Shown here piece by piece: positions 49,272 through 62,000 of a DNA stretch of 64,000 nt. Origin of the DNA: Diadema setosum (Eukaryota > Echinodermata > Echinoidea > Diadematoida > Diadematidae). A program made the translations under genes and the position numbers. How positions within the stretch are numbered: the stretch's first letter is position 1; each line of letters opens with the position of its first letter. The stretch covers positions 9,320,197 to 9,384,196 of the forward strand of contig NC_092695.1 in NCBI RefSeq assembly GCF_964275005.1, given 5' to 3'. The notes beneath the pieces are model-generated. The model made no database searches and was not told the DNA's origin. It worked only from the letters and a program-made list of their open reading frames with translations.

Positions 49272-50034
49272 GCTTCAGTGAGACTGCATGCATGAGAGCA
49301 CCAAATGCACCAAATGCAATTCCTCCCGCTGATACGCAAACAAATAGAGAAGTAAATGAGCTTATCTTGCAGTTGTATTATTGCTCCCTTAGATTACTCA
49401 AATGAAATTCCTGCAGATCAAAACCCCAGAGATTAAATGTCAATAGATGCCGTTATGATTGTACCTCCTTGATGCACAAGACATACCACACACAATGGAT
49501 TCTCGAGAACAGGGGACCAAAAATTTCACCAATCACAAAGTGGACACTTGAAATCTCTTTTTCCTTCCTTCTATCAACTTAGGTTTGCCTTCACTCAACC
49601 CACATGTGTATGAAGGTGAACTTGTCCTTTAATATTCAAAAAGAATGTGGCCCTAAACAACACAAGTGTAACACAACACTTCTGTGAGCAACACCACCTA
49701 AATCTAAAATTCTGCAAACATACGTGTAAATGAAAATGAGTAAATGAGTCCAATTAGAAAAAGATGTCAAACATCCTTCACTATGACCCTTGCACTGCAT
49801 CTACAAACATTTTTGGTGTGGAACAACATTTTAAACTTTCAGCTTTGACATGATGTAATAATTAAGACAGTGAAAGAAGTGTAGGCCTACATATGTCTCC
49901 AAAAATTCACTCATTTACAATGAAAAATCAAGTCATAGATTATATTTTTAATCAACTCCAAAAAGACTAAAAAATACAACATGCAGTAAGTACTCAATGG
50001 CAATGCAGATGCTGAAGATGTGTCTCAAAACATT

Positions 50035-50077
<43 letters not shown>

Positions 50078-53000
50078 AAAAAGAAGAAATGAACATCATG
50101 ACCAAGCCTTTGTTCAATAGGGAGTCAGCTGCATCTTTCTCTAAAATACTCTGGCTGTATTGTCCACTGATTTTGGCATGATAATCTGCATGAAACTGTA
50201 CACTGCTCCTACACATAGAACCCAGTGCCACTTTTTTTTTTTGTTCTCAATCCAGTCAATGTGTTCCACTAGTATTGGATGTGCATCAAAGATGAGTGCA
50301 CATGAGTCCTACCACTTCTGTCGAGTTCTGGCTATTTTGTTGTATACTGCAAAAGTTGAAATTTTCATAAAATTCCTTGTACTGAGCTGGGTGGGATGAG
50401 TTTTGTGTGATTTCTATTCCAATGAATCACAGATAAATGTTTATTATATCACACGTATAGCTAGCAACCTGCCTCTGTTGTGCTTTTTTTGTGCGTGTCA
50501 AGTAAAATGGACAAAAATTTTTCATTTTACAGCCATAATCTGTACGAGATGCACCCTCCTACTGTAAAAGTGGAAATTTTCGCGGTGTTGAAATTTTCGC
50601 GCATTTCGCGCAACCAGAAACTAGCGCGAAAATAAAAACATGCGAATATTTTTGCTTGTCATACGTTTCTGTGCGTGAGGTCTTGATTCCGCGGAATTGA
50701 AAACACGCGAAACTCTTCTGACCCGGCCTAGCGCGAAAAATTAGTCGCGCGAAAATATCCACTTTTACAGTATTACGTAGTGATGGAGCAAAGTTGAGAC
50801 GTCCCTGAAGAGTAAAATGCCATCAAACATGAGATGAAAATCACCAAGTCCCGTCAAAAATAGCAGGCAGAGAATACAATGACTTTTGAGTGCACCCGTA
50901 ACCATGGCGATGTTCTGATGAAGGTAAAGTGCTTAGTACTGTATCTACGTAGCTTGAGCTAATTCCAATTAATTATCCATAGTGTGCGATCACCTGGGCA
51001 GGCCCACTGAGTCACCATTTACTTACACACACACAAACACAAACACAAACAAACAAACAAACACACAGGCAGGCAGGCAAACAAATACACACGAACGACA
51101 GATCATGTGACATGAGAATTATGGTCATGTGGTATGTCTTCCATGTTGTTGTTTTCTACTTCTTCTTCTTCTTCTTTTCGTCAGTGACCATAGCTCCTTC
51201 ATGCCCGTCTACCCAAGTCATGGAAGTATAGCACATCACATGACGGACTGTACCATCCACATTCAAAATTTGAATGTGACAAGGAGTTTGCATTTTCTTT
51301 TCTGTTCAGACTCTCGAAGTTTTTCATCACACAGAGTGTAAAAACCCGAGACAATCTAGGTCCTGTTTTCGATATATATACTGTAGTCCCATATGAAGAA
51401 AACTGGACAGATTGTACAGTACAAAATGGCATTAAACATTCACATTAGTTCGGAAGAATATACATGAGGTGTAACACAGTTTAATTGACTCTGCCACACC
51501 TTTGGTACATAACAAACCAGACACATGTACTAATCAGTCTACAGCATTCACAGACAGCACAAAACGTGATACATGTATTATACTGCAGAAATGTGAATAT
51601 GTCATTATGAGTACATGTATGCACATGAATGTCTGCCGCAAGTGGCAGATAAACATGCTGAGTATGTACATCCAAATAGAATCGATGCATCCCTTTTCTG
51701 ATTACATACAACCAAGCATAATACCAGTATTCAAATCTTCTCTTACATTCATATTTCCGGTACGCACGATGACTTACATATGTATACAACATATGTAAAA
51801 TACTACTTCATACACATTGTACCTCATATTCTCAAACACAATGCATTTACATTATTACATCTTTAAAAACAAATCTTTTCCATAACACAGTTTATATTAA
51901 CACATACACTCAAGATAGCGATATTACTTATTGTGTGCATCATTACATCATCACAAGACATTGACATACTGTTCAATACTTTGTTGTGGACTTACGACAA
52001 ATTTGCTAAGGTGGGACCCTCTCGGGTAAAGCAATGAAAAGCCTGCGGGAAGTCTGCGCTTGAGAGAAATCGAAAGTCAACGCGACTTCCCCAAGCGACC
52101 GACGGCTGGATACAAAGAAACAAGATTAGAATGGAGGAGAGAGATGGCTCATTTACATAGATGTCAGCGTTACCATGGAAATCATGAAGGATCGTTAAGA
52201 AACACATTTCACAGACTACTGCATCCTTCCCCACACATCTTCCACAGGCAAAACTTTGGGCAGATTAAAAAAAAAAAATAAAAAAAAAAATAAGGGGGGG
52301 GGGAGAGAGGTTTGTAGCTGGTATAAACTGTTGAATTTTTCCCCTCGAGTGACACATAAATAAATTCATAAATGTGCAGGCATGTTCTATCATTCCCTAC
52401 AAGAGGCACAGTTATGGACCGTTTTTGTAAAATACTTTTTTTGTAGGTAACATACACCTTTACAACAAGCTACGCCAAGTATACTGCAATGCCTCTACTG
52501 TTTGAAATGTTTGAAACTCATCTTAAGCTTGTTTAGTTCAATCGAAAAGTCCCTGTAATTCAATCAATCAAGGCACTTCGATCCACAGCGACTTCAAGCG
52601 GTATCTTGCTTTATCAGCATTATTACTTGACATTATTATTACTATTCTACAAAAGCCAGATCTCAGGATGCCATGACTGATGGAAGCAGGGCTCTGTTCT
52701 TACAAATTTTACAAAACGTCACATTAAAACTTGCCATACCAACGGCCAATCAGCTTCCGCAATTTCTGCTTGTTGCCATGACAGATGATCATAGTTCCAT
52801 CTCTGTGCCCGACTCTAGGGAAGACTGGTATGAATGCCAAACCACTGGTTTATGTTCCTTATCGATTACAATTATGTAAAGCCTGCACATAACGATGGGG
52901 CCGTTCACACAAGCACACAAGTTGGTTCCAATCACATTTTCAATATCATTCTCATCTGACACTTTTGTGGGGAGCAAATCCAGTTTTGTTTTGAGGAAGA

Positions 53001-56000
53001 ATCACTTTTTGGCAATATTCAGATGATGAATGACTTGCAACCCCAGTCAAAAACTACATCAACACATCATATGGCAGGTCATCATTTGTGATATTTTTGA
53101 TTTACGTTCACACATATCAAAGAGAGACAGATAGGCAGAAGAAACAGAAACTGAAGTACTTGATGCCAATTTAGATGTTTCAATCTAACAATTTCTGTGT
53201 GAACAGCTCGTGTGTATGTGATTCAATGCTTGGCCTTCCATATTTCAGTAATACAATACACTTTATAAAAAGTTTGGAATACTGAATAAGTTCAATGGTA
53301 CCTCCTCCATTCTTTCTCACAATTTCACTCTTGAATAACTTTCCAAACCCTTCACTTTTAAAAAACCAGATTCCATGGACCAAAATCATTGAAGGAAAAA
53401 ACTTCACGCTTTATACACAGGAACACTTTTGACTTCAAATTTCAGAAACAGTACACCAGCAGATATGCCGTGAAATATGCGTGTTTTGAGAGCCTTTTAC
53501 AAACAGCAACTGCTTACTTTCCCTCTGGCCTGCTTTATTTTGTAAAGTTGAAATCAAAGGGAGTTGAGAATGTGAATCAATTCTCCAAGAATATGCTGCA
53601 GTACATGTCACTGTACACATGACTTTAGAGCATTTAAGAATATGACATGAAGACTGAATTCTCCAAAATCGAAGGAAATTTACCACATTTGCTAATTGCA
53701 CAAAAGTCTCTGTGGAATATTTCTCTAAAGGTGGCACTTGATCTCAAAGTGGCCAGAGAGAGTAAGCAGATTTTTATGATAATCCTAAAGAATGCCACTT
53801 ATTTTTTCCTTGGAAATGCCCTCTAGGAAGTTGGACAGTTGTGAATTTGCTAGCTGTGACACTTATAAAACAGTATAAAAGAAAATTACTATTTTCAATT
53901 CTGAGAGAATGACAAACTTTTCATAAAACTTTTAGAAATTTGCTGTGCTATTCTTTTTGAGCACAAATTGTCCACAAAATTACAAGCTGATCCACTCTGA
54001 GAAATTTGGAAATGTAGATTGATCACAACTGCACAATCCCTTCAAGTCTATTTGGCTTTCCAATCACATTCGAATCGGCATTCTAAAGAGATGTAAGGCT
54101 CTCCCACTTTTTCAGATTTGAAATACTGCAAACTGTATAACAAAACAAGTTGTGTCACTCCTTCATCTGCAATTTTAAGTGCAGTATTCCCATCTGAGTT
54201 TTTTCTTCTTTTGTCTATTTTATTAAACTAAAGGTACCTCTGTGAGAATGTCACGGAATGGACAATCTACTGCCTTTACTTTTGTTTCAACTTGTAGAAT
54301 TGTGAAACCAGCAATTGATACAGCTTCTGTCAGTGACATAGGGGCAGCTCATATTCAAACTGGTAAAGTTAGACCACTGTTACCTTTGGACCTAAAGTTT
54401 ATGTTTGCAATGAGAGATTTTTTTTTTTTTTTTTTTTTTGGGGGGGGGGGGAGGCTTTTATGACCGACTTTGCATTTTCTCTTTTTCAAAATTCAATGGG
54501 ACACACACAAAAGAGGCTGTGAAGCTCTGTGAAGTATTGTAGCTTGATGCAATTTCAGCAATTCTATTCAAGAAACAGACAATTCAATGCAGTGCATCTC
54601 GCCATTATCAAGGAGGAAGGGTGTGCTGTATAGAAATGACATTTTATAGTCACACCATCATTTTGATGGAATGAATGGGCCTGACTTATTATGGCCTGAA
54701 TTCACAAAGGTGGTACAATCTTTAAACCATGGACAATTTGTATGGAGCGCCAAGTGTCGCATGGTCTATTTCGTTATGAAATCAGTCAATTTGTTGATGA
54801 AATGATAATTTCGCCCAGCAAAATAACATTTTGTCGACTACATGATCATTTCATTAATGAAATGAATATTTCGTCAATGAATTAGTCATTTCTTCAACGA
54901 AATGACTGATTTCGTAATGAAACAAGCCATGCGACACTATGTCCATAGTTTAAACCATGGTTTCAATTGTACCACCTTCGTGAATTCGGGCCCAATGGGT
55001 TGAACATGAGCCACAGTGTGTTTGAAGGCTGATGACAAAAGATCAGACCGGTATATGGAGTATAGACTGGTGCCAGTATGGAAGACTTACTCCAGCAGAG
55101 CGTGCTTCCCAACTCGTAAACATGACACCACCATTCTCGCAGTCACACAACACCGTGACGTCTTCACGAGCTCAAGACGGAGATAGGGCTCAGTGTTTCG
55201 TTTTGGTTTTTTTCCTGCACGTGAGGCAGACTTAACGACCTGTGGGGTTTCGACAAGAATTTATTCTTATATAAACATGAATGAGGAGGAGGAGCCCACT
55301 GTTTTCGAAAACAGGCAACAGATTTCCCAGACAAGATCTGAAGACAGACTCACGCCGCCAACTGCCTCTTCAAAGGGACTAATTGGAGTCCCAATCACAT
55401 ATGAAAAATTAGAGAATGCTGACTCCTTGAGTCTCAAGCTCGTGAAGACACACAGACATTCTTCTTTTTTTTTCTTTAACTTGTACCTGAGGCCGAGCAT
55501 AATGATATAATCTTCGAAAAAGTTAAGTCATACATACACAAACAGAAACAACAACAAGTTTTCTGGTCTCGTGTCTGACAGTGAAATAAAATTCATGAAG
55601 GACATGCAATGATAAAGCAGCTGTTAAAAAAATGCTGTTAAATGTTGCTTAGGTGGGTTATTCCTTTTTTTATTTTCAATTTCTTTTTGTTTGTTCTTAA
55701 AAGCCAGCCACATGCAACTGATCAAAACACATCCATCCCAGAAAAAAAAAAAAAAAAAAAATGCCTTTGGCACCCTTCGGGCAGAGGCATAAAAAGAACA
55801 AACAGCATGTCTTTTTTTCTACTGAAGCAGCTTGCAGTAGACTTTTCATTCAGAGGCAGCAGGGCAAGTGAATGACTGGTGTAATTTTGGCATGTAAGAA
55901 AATGCTGTTTAACACGAAGAAACATTTCTTGGACATGAGGAAAGAGAAAGAGCATGTAGGGAATCGCTATACAGTAACAGAAGTTAAGGGAAACACCCAG

Positions 56001-59000
56001 TGCAGAGCACAAACACTTCTTTGAGTCATTCACATTCACATGCAATTTCTAAGTCAGGAACAACAACAAGAATAACCAATTTTCTCTTCTTCGTGTACAG
56101 ACTACAGTGTTGAAACAATCTATGCCATGCTCATTCATCAGAGGTCATTGAAGGCTACTGTGTCTCAAACTGTAGACAAATTTCTTGTCAGACACATGAA
56201 CTCGCCAAACTGGATTTTCTTCTTTTTTTCGGGGGGGGGGGGGGGGGGGGGCTATTTTATTGACCTGATCAACTGCTGGGTTTGCAATGCAATGAGACAC
56301 ATTCTTTTTTCCAGAAATTCATATCTCATTTCATTCGTTTCTACTGTCTTTGAATCTTTTCACCGACAATAGCTCCCAAATTTCACCGACAATAGCTCCC
56401 AAATTTCACAAAGGCAAGTGGAATTATTTTAACACTGTAATATATACAAGCGCCTAAACATGTCGAAGTCAGAAGTACTTCCATACATATTTGGTGTAAA
56501 ACCATACATTTATAGCAAAATTGACTTTGTGCAAATGTTATTCATTCATAATTGTAGGGGTTTGTGAGAACTTTGTACAACTTTCTGTTTCTCCACTTAC
56601 CTGATGCTCAACACGCTTCACAAGTGTAACTAGTTCTATGACACTGCATTTCAGCATTTCCACAAATATTTTCATGTTTGCATTTATTCTGCTGCTGCTG
56701 CTGTTGCTGTTATTTCTACTGCCACTACTACTACTTCTACTTTACATCTACAACTACAAACTACTATTTTTGCCAACAACTAATTGCTACTTCTGACACT
56801 ACTTCTACTTCTACTGCTGATGTTCCTACTTGCTGTTGTACAACTGTTGCAAACTTTCATTTGTGCATTAAAGATTTACAATGTATGTGGGTGTATGTGT
56901 GCTTGTGAACTGCATGTGCATATGTGTGTGTGTGTGTGTTATTAGGACATACAGTGTATTATCACTGTCACAGTTTAAGTGAGATCATTGAGGTAAATAC
57001 TGCAAAATTATGTAAATTTTGTCTTGAAGTGTATGTGTTTGTTTTTTGTTTTTTGTTACCCATTACATATTGATTATCATGTGTATGACTTCCATGAAAT
57101 GAATACAAATCACTGAAAAAAAAAAAAGTGTGTTTATGTGCTTGTGTAGATGTGGGCATGTAGTGGCATTACATATCTTGGAAGATTACTGCCACTGAAA
57201 TAGTACTATAACTGATGTATTCTGTAATTCTTCTGTAAATTTCCTTTTCATAACTTCTTTCCCCGTAGCAGTCCTAAAACTTTTCATCAGTTTCACACAA
57301 CAAAGCAAAATCTGGCATATTATGCAAACCAAATTTCATTCATGAGACTCTAAGTGAAATGCTAGCAAGTACATAAAATAAATTCTTTGCAGGGTGATGG
57401 CACCACACACCCATCCCCAGCTTACTTAACAAATTTAGAATCTATGGGTAACCTACTCCCCCCCCCCCAAGCACTTAAAAAATCACTGCTATTCATTTCT
57501 CCCTGCTCCTATGAAATGCTTCCTATATCTGGAATCTTATTTGCATCCTTGAGGCGTTTTCTTTGTCTAGCAAGCATTGGGCACGTTTTCTGGCTGTCCA
57601 GGACAATAAGACAATTTTTCTGAATATATGAGTAGACTAGTCTATTGATCTAGATTACAATTTTTAAGGAGCAAGGCCATGCAAACATACACAGTCATGA
57701 AATACTTTAGGCTCCAGACATAGCTAGCCTTGCACACAACTTCTGAATGAAAGGAAGGTACAGGTACGTGCGACACCAAACAACACGACATAACAATGAA
57801 ATAGAATAGAGAAAACACATAACGAACTGTAAAGGTCAACATTCAAAGTTTCACAAGCCTGTTTTCATTTTTTTTTTTCAAAATAAAGGGCGTTTCGGAC
57901 CAGTGTCTGATAAAGAGCACAACAAGAGACCCGGGGGTCACGCGCTCACCTGAGTATCGCAAGTTCACCATCCATGCATTCTTGCAGATTCTTACCTGAG
58001 AACATTGGAAACTTATGGTGGGGATAGCTTTGAGAATGGGGGCATGGTGTCCATTTACATATTCCACCACACCGGTAAAAATACCTGCCAAGTACACTGT
58101 ACTTTATAGAATGTTGGATTACGTAGCTTGGGAAAAAAGACTTAAAGCCCTATCACTTTTGATTAGAACTAGAAAAAATAATATTGAATATTCATTAATT
58201 TAGGAGGTGTGGACCCCCTGGGGCCCCCAAGGAAAGCATGGTGCCCATTCAAACACTTTGAGATCTTATCCCTATGGGAATGCTACTTGACAAGTCGGGT
58301 GAAAATCCATTATATTGTTTTCAGCAAGAAGACAAAAATTTAGGCTCACATTTGGACCCCCCCCCCCCCATCCCATCCTGCTTCCTTGGGTCCCAAGGGG
58401 GTGGGGGGGGGGGAGGAGGGCACCCCTGATTGTCCCATGAACAAATTTGAAACAACAGTCATCAATATACTGACTCATTGTATTAACTTAGCTCAATCAG
58501 TTTTGGTTCTAGAGAAAATTTGTAAAGAATCCTCACAGGAGGGGGGACCCCTGGGCCCCCCCCCCCCCAGGTGGGGCATGGTGCCCATTTGATGAAATTG
58601 AGATTCTATCCCCTAGGGATGCTAACTGCCAAGTTTGGTGAAAATTAGTGATAGGGTTTTCAAGAAAAAGATGAAAATTTACAATTTTGGTCCAAATTTA
58701 GGCCCCCCTGTGGCCCCCCAGGTGGGGCATGGTGCCCATTTGATGGGAATGAGATTCTTTCCCTCTAGGGATGCTACCTGCTAACTTTGGTGAAAATTCA
58801 TAACTTGGCATTTTCAAGAAAAAGATGAAAATGTACAATTTGGGCCCCATTAGGACCCCTCCCCACCCCCCCCCCCCTGGGTCCCAAGGGGGACACCCCT
58901 GATTCCGCCATGAACAAACTTGACACTACAGTCATCAATGTACTAATTCATAGTATTAACTTAGCTCTATCACTTCTGGTTCTAGAGAAGAAGATTTTTA

Positions 59001-62000
59001 AAGATTCCTTAATTTTGGGGGGTTTGGGCCCCTCTGGGGGCTCCTCAGGTGGGGTATGGTGCCCACTTGAACAAATTGAGATCCTATCCCCCTAGGGATG
59101 CTACCTGCCAAGTTTGGTGAAAATCGGTCAAGGGGTTCTCAAGAAGAAGATGAAAATGTAAAAGTTTACGCACGACGGACGACGCACGCCGAACGAAGAG
59201 CGATCGCAATAGCTCACTTGAGCCTTTGGCTCAGGTGAGCTAAAAAGCCACTGAGCTGTTTTGTGTTTTGTTTAATAAACACTAGATACAGGGCCCAGAA
59301 CACAGTGGTCATTTGCTAGGCTTTATAGCAATTTGCTTACGAGCTTTGGGGAAGCCATATATGGAATTGGCAATAAAAAATAATTTATGCTGTATTATGT
59401 AGAATTTCAACCAGGCATACTGCGAGATATTTCTTTTCAAAGCAAGGAACTATCATGTCGAACTGGCTCAACCTGTTTGGTCTCAAGTTGGAGTGCATGT
59501 GACATTTGCTATATTTTGAATAAACTATAAAGATTACACCTTCTTTTCCTTCAATGCAATACAGCTCTTGCCATGCAAATTCAGGAGTGTGTGTAATTTG
59601 GTTCACAGACTTTATATTTACATTTTATTTGTACTTTCATGATTCACTATAGTTTAGTACATAATAAACATATATAAACAAGATATATCATTTCCAGATT
59701 TTCATTTTGAATGATCAATTTTCTGGGGCAGGTGAATTCTGCTTGTATTCTCTATCTTTATCCTCCGCTTTCTGTTTACAAATAAAGTTGGTTTGTCCAT
59801 AACAACGACTAATTGCAAATAAAAGAAGTACCTGTGGATGATGAAAGACCATTTACTGGAACCCAGTTTTAATACCAAGAATAGCACATGCTAATTTCAC
59901 ACACGTCTTTCATTATGTTATTCATGGAAACTCAAATATTGTTATGTTTGTGAAAGTGTTTGCCCTTGGAAACAGAAAAAAAGTAAGAAAATGATACATA
60001 TATCTGGCCCAAAATTAAATCAATTTGAAACATATAAACACACACACATGAACAAAAGCAAAGTGGGATGTTCTGGGCACATAGAAAAAGAAGCATCCAG
60101 TCACGCAATGTACAGCACACAGACACATCCATGCATGCTGAAAATAACGAGGGGCTGCAGACCTTTTTTTTTTTTAACTCTTTATGTGCCATGGTGGAAA
60201 ACCCCTGTGTGCCACGTTATTCTGAGACACGAAGGTAATCATGCTTTGAGAAAGAATTCTGTTTTTTCCAATTTGTATAACTTCCACAAATTTATGTTAA
60301 GATGGGCATAATAGTAGGCAAAGTTAAGGAGGAATGCCAAGCTTTGTTTCGATGTAAATTGTATGACGACTCTATTTTCAATTATTCTTTTGAATGACCA
60401 GTTGCTACATTACTCTACCGGTAAAGGCATGACTTTTGCACATTAAACCATGACAGAAACTTAGAATGTACGAGCAAATCTAGTTGGGAACATCGCTTGA
60501 TAGTCGATCACCGCATAGAATGCAAGCCGTATACGAGAACAACAAAAGCACGAGAAACGCTTTCATTGTGCCGCGGGATTAGCAGTAATCAGCGGTTTAT
60601 CGATCGGTCTTGGCGGCTTTGTTTGTTGAGCAGAATATGCGAAGTTGGCACACCGTCGACTGAATCGGAGGTGCGAACGTGGCACATAAAGAGTTAAAGG
60701 GGGTGGGGGGCAAGAGGGGTTAGGGGGTGTCCATCTGACTATTCCTGGAGGGGTGAAGGGGAAAACAGACCGAGGAATCTGGAGGTGTAATTGCCCCTCC
60801 CCCTTCATGGCCCAGAAGGAATGAACAGGCAGCAACGTAACAGCTCTACAAGCCAGGAGATGATTAGCCTTTTGCCAAGGCCTTCTCGCTGTATGGTGGT
60901 AAGCGAATGGGGGGGGGGGGAGCGATCGAAGCCAGCTCAGCTGAAATGGACAGCATGAGGGCCTTTTGAGATCTGATTCGCATCCTTATGTTAACCCTTT
61001 GAATAACCGACTTTGTGATTCCTGATTTCGGGAGCTAGAATCAACCAATCCGCATGTCTGTCTGCCGGAAACCCGATTTGCATACAGCAAATGCACACCA
61101 CAGACCTCCATGGGTAGTCAGTGATGCATGCAAACAGGCTGGACGACCCCAAGACAGAGAATGTGGGGAGTGCGCCATTCCACTGGTCAACCAGAACCCA
61201 TTAATATCATGACTATTCAGTAAGGTTCATGAGTCACGAATGATAATGTGTGAAGCAGATCTCAAAAAGGCCCTCGTGCTATTGTGTTTGGTTGGGCTCG
61301 CGAGCCCATTATAGCCATCATTCAGCAAGAAGGCCTTGACAAAAGGCTAGGAGAGGATGGACAAACATACCGGTAATTATTGTGAATTGATCAGATGTGC
61401 ACATGGCTGGATAGCAGTCGCTGTGGAACTTTAAAGAAAGGACTCATAACTCTGGAATTATCTGGCAAGAACTACAAAACTCACAAGTCCTGTATCTCTT
61501 ATACACACTGTGTGAACATTTTCACATGACCTTTCACACCAATATACATACCATTTATAAAGAGACAAAAAAAAAAAAAAAATAAGGATAGTATCTGTTC
61601 ACCATGACTGAATTAGTTTACCAAATACAAGGTGAAAACACAGACTAATGCCGTTAAAGGAAAGACATGTAGGATTGAGTGGTAAATAAATCATTTCGGT
61701 GTTTGGGAACAGAACACATTTAACTGGCTTTGTAAATCTTACTGAAGCTCGGTTTCTGGCTTTCTCAAAATCGAGACAGATGACCTTGAAAATATGATGT
61801 ACATGTACAAATACATATCTATATAATATATACATATATTCCTAAATAGTAGACAAATTTAACAGGGAATGTAAAGGTTAAAAAATAGGATTTGAATTGC
61901 ACAACAATCGTAATTATGATAAGCAGTCTGCTTGTGTCTGAAAATGTTATAAATCTTTTGAACAGATGGTCTTGACAATGCTTTCCATTGCTCTCATAAA

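Noticed and set aside
53180..53737. Overlapping 75-100 codon frames on both strands
   Set aside because: No domain. The region contains diverged inverted segments (CTGCTTACTTTCC / GAGTAAGCAG), more consistent with an old foldback repeat than a gene.
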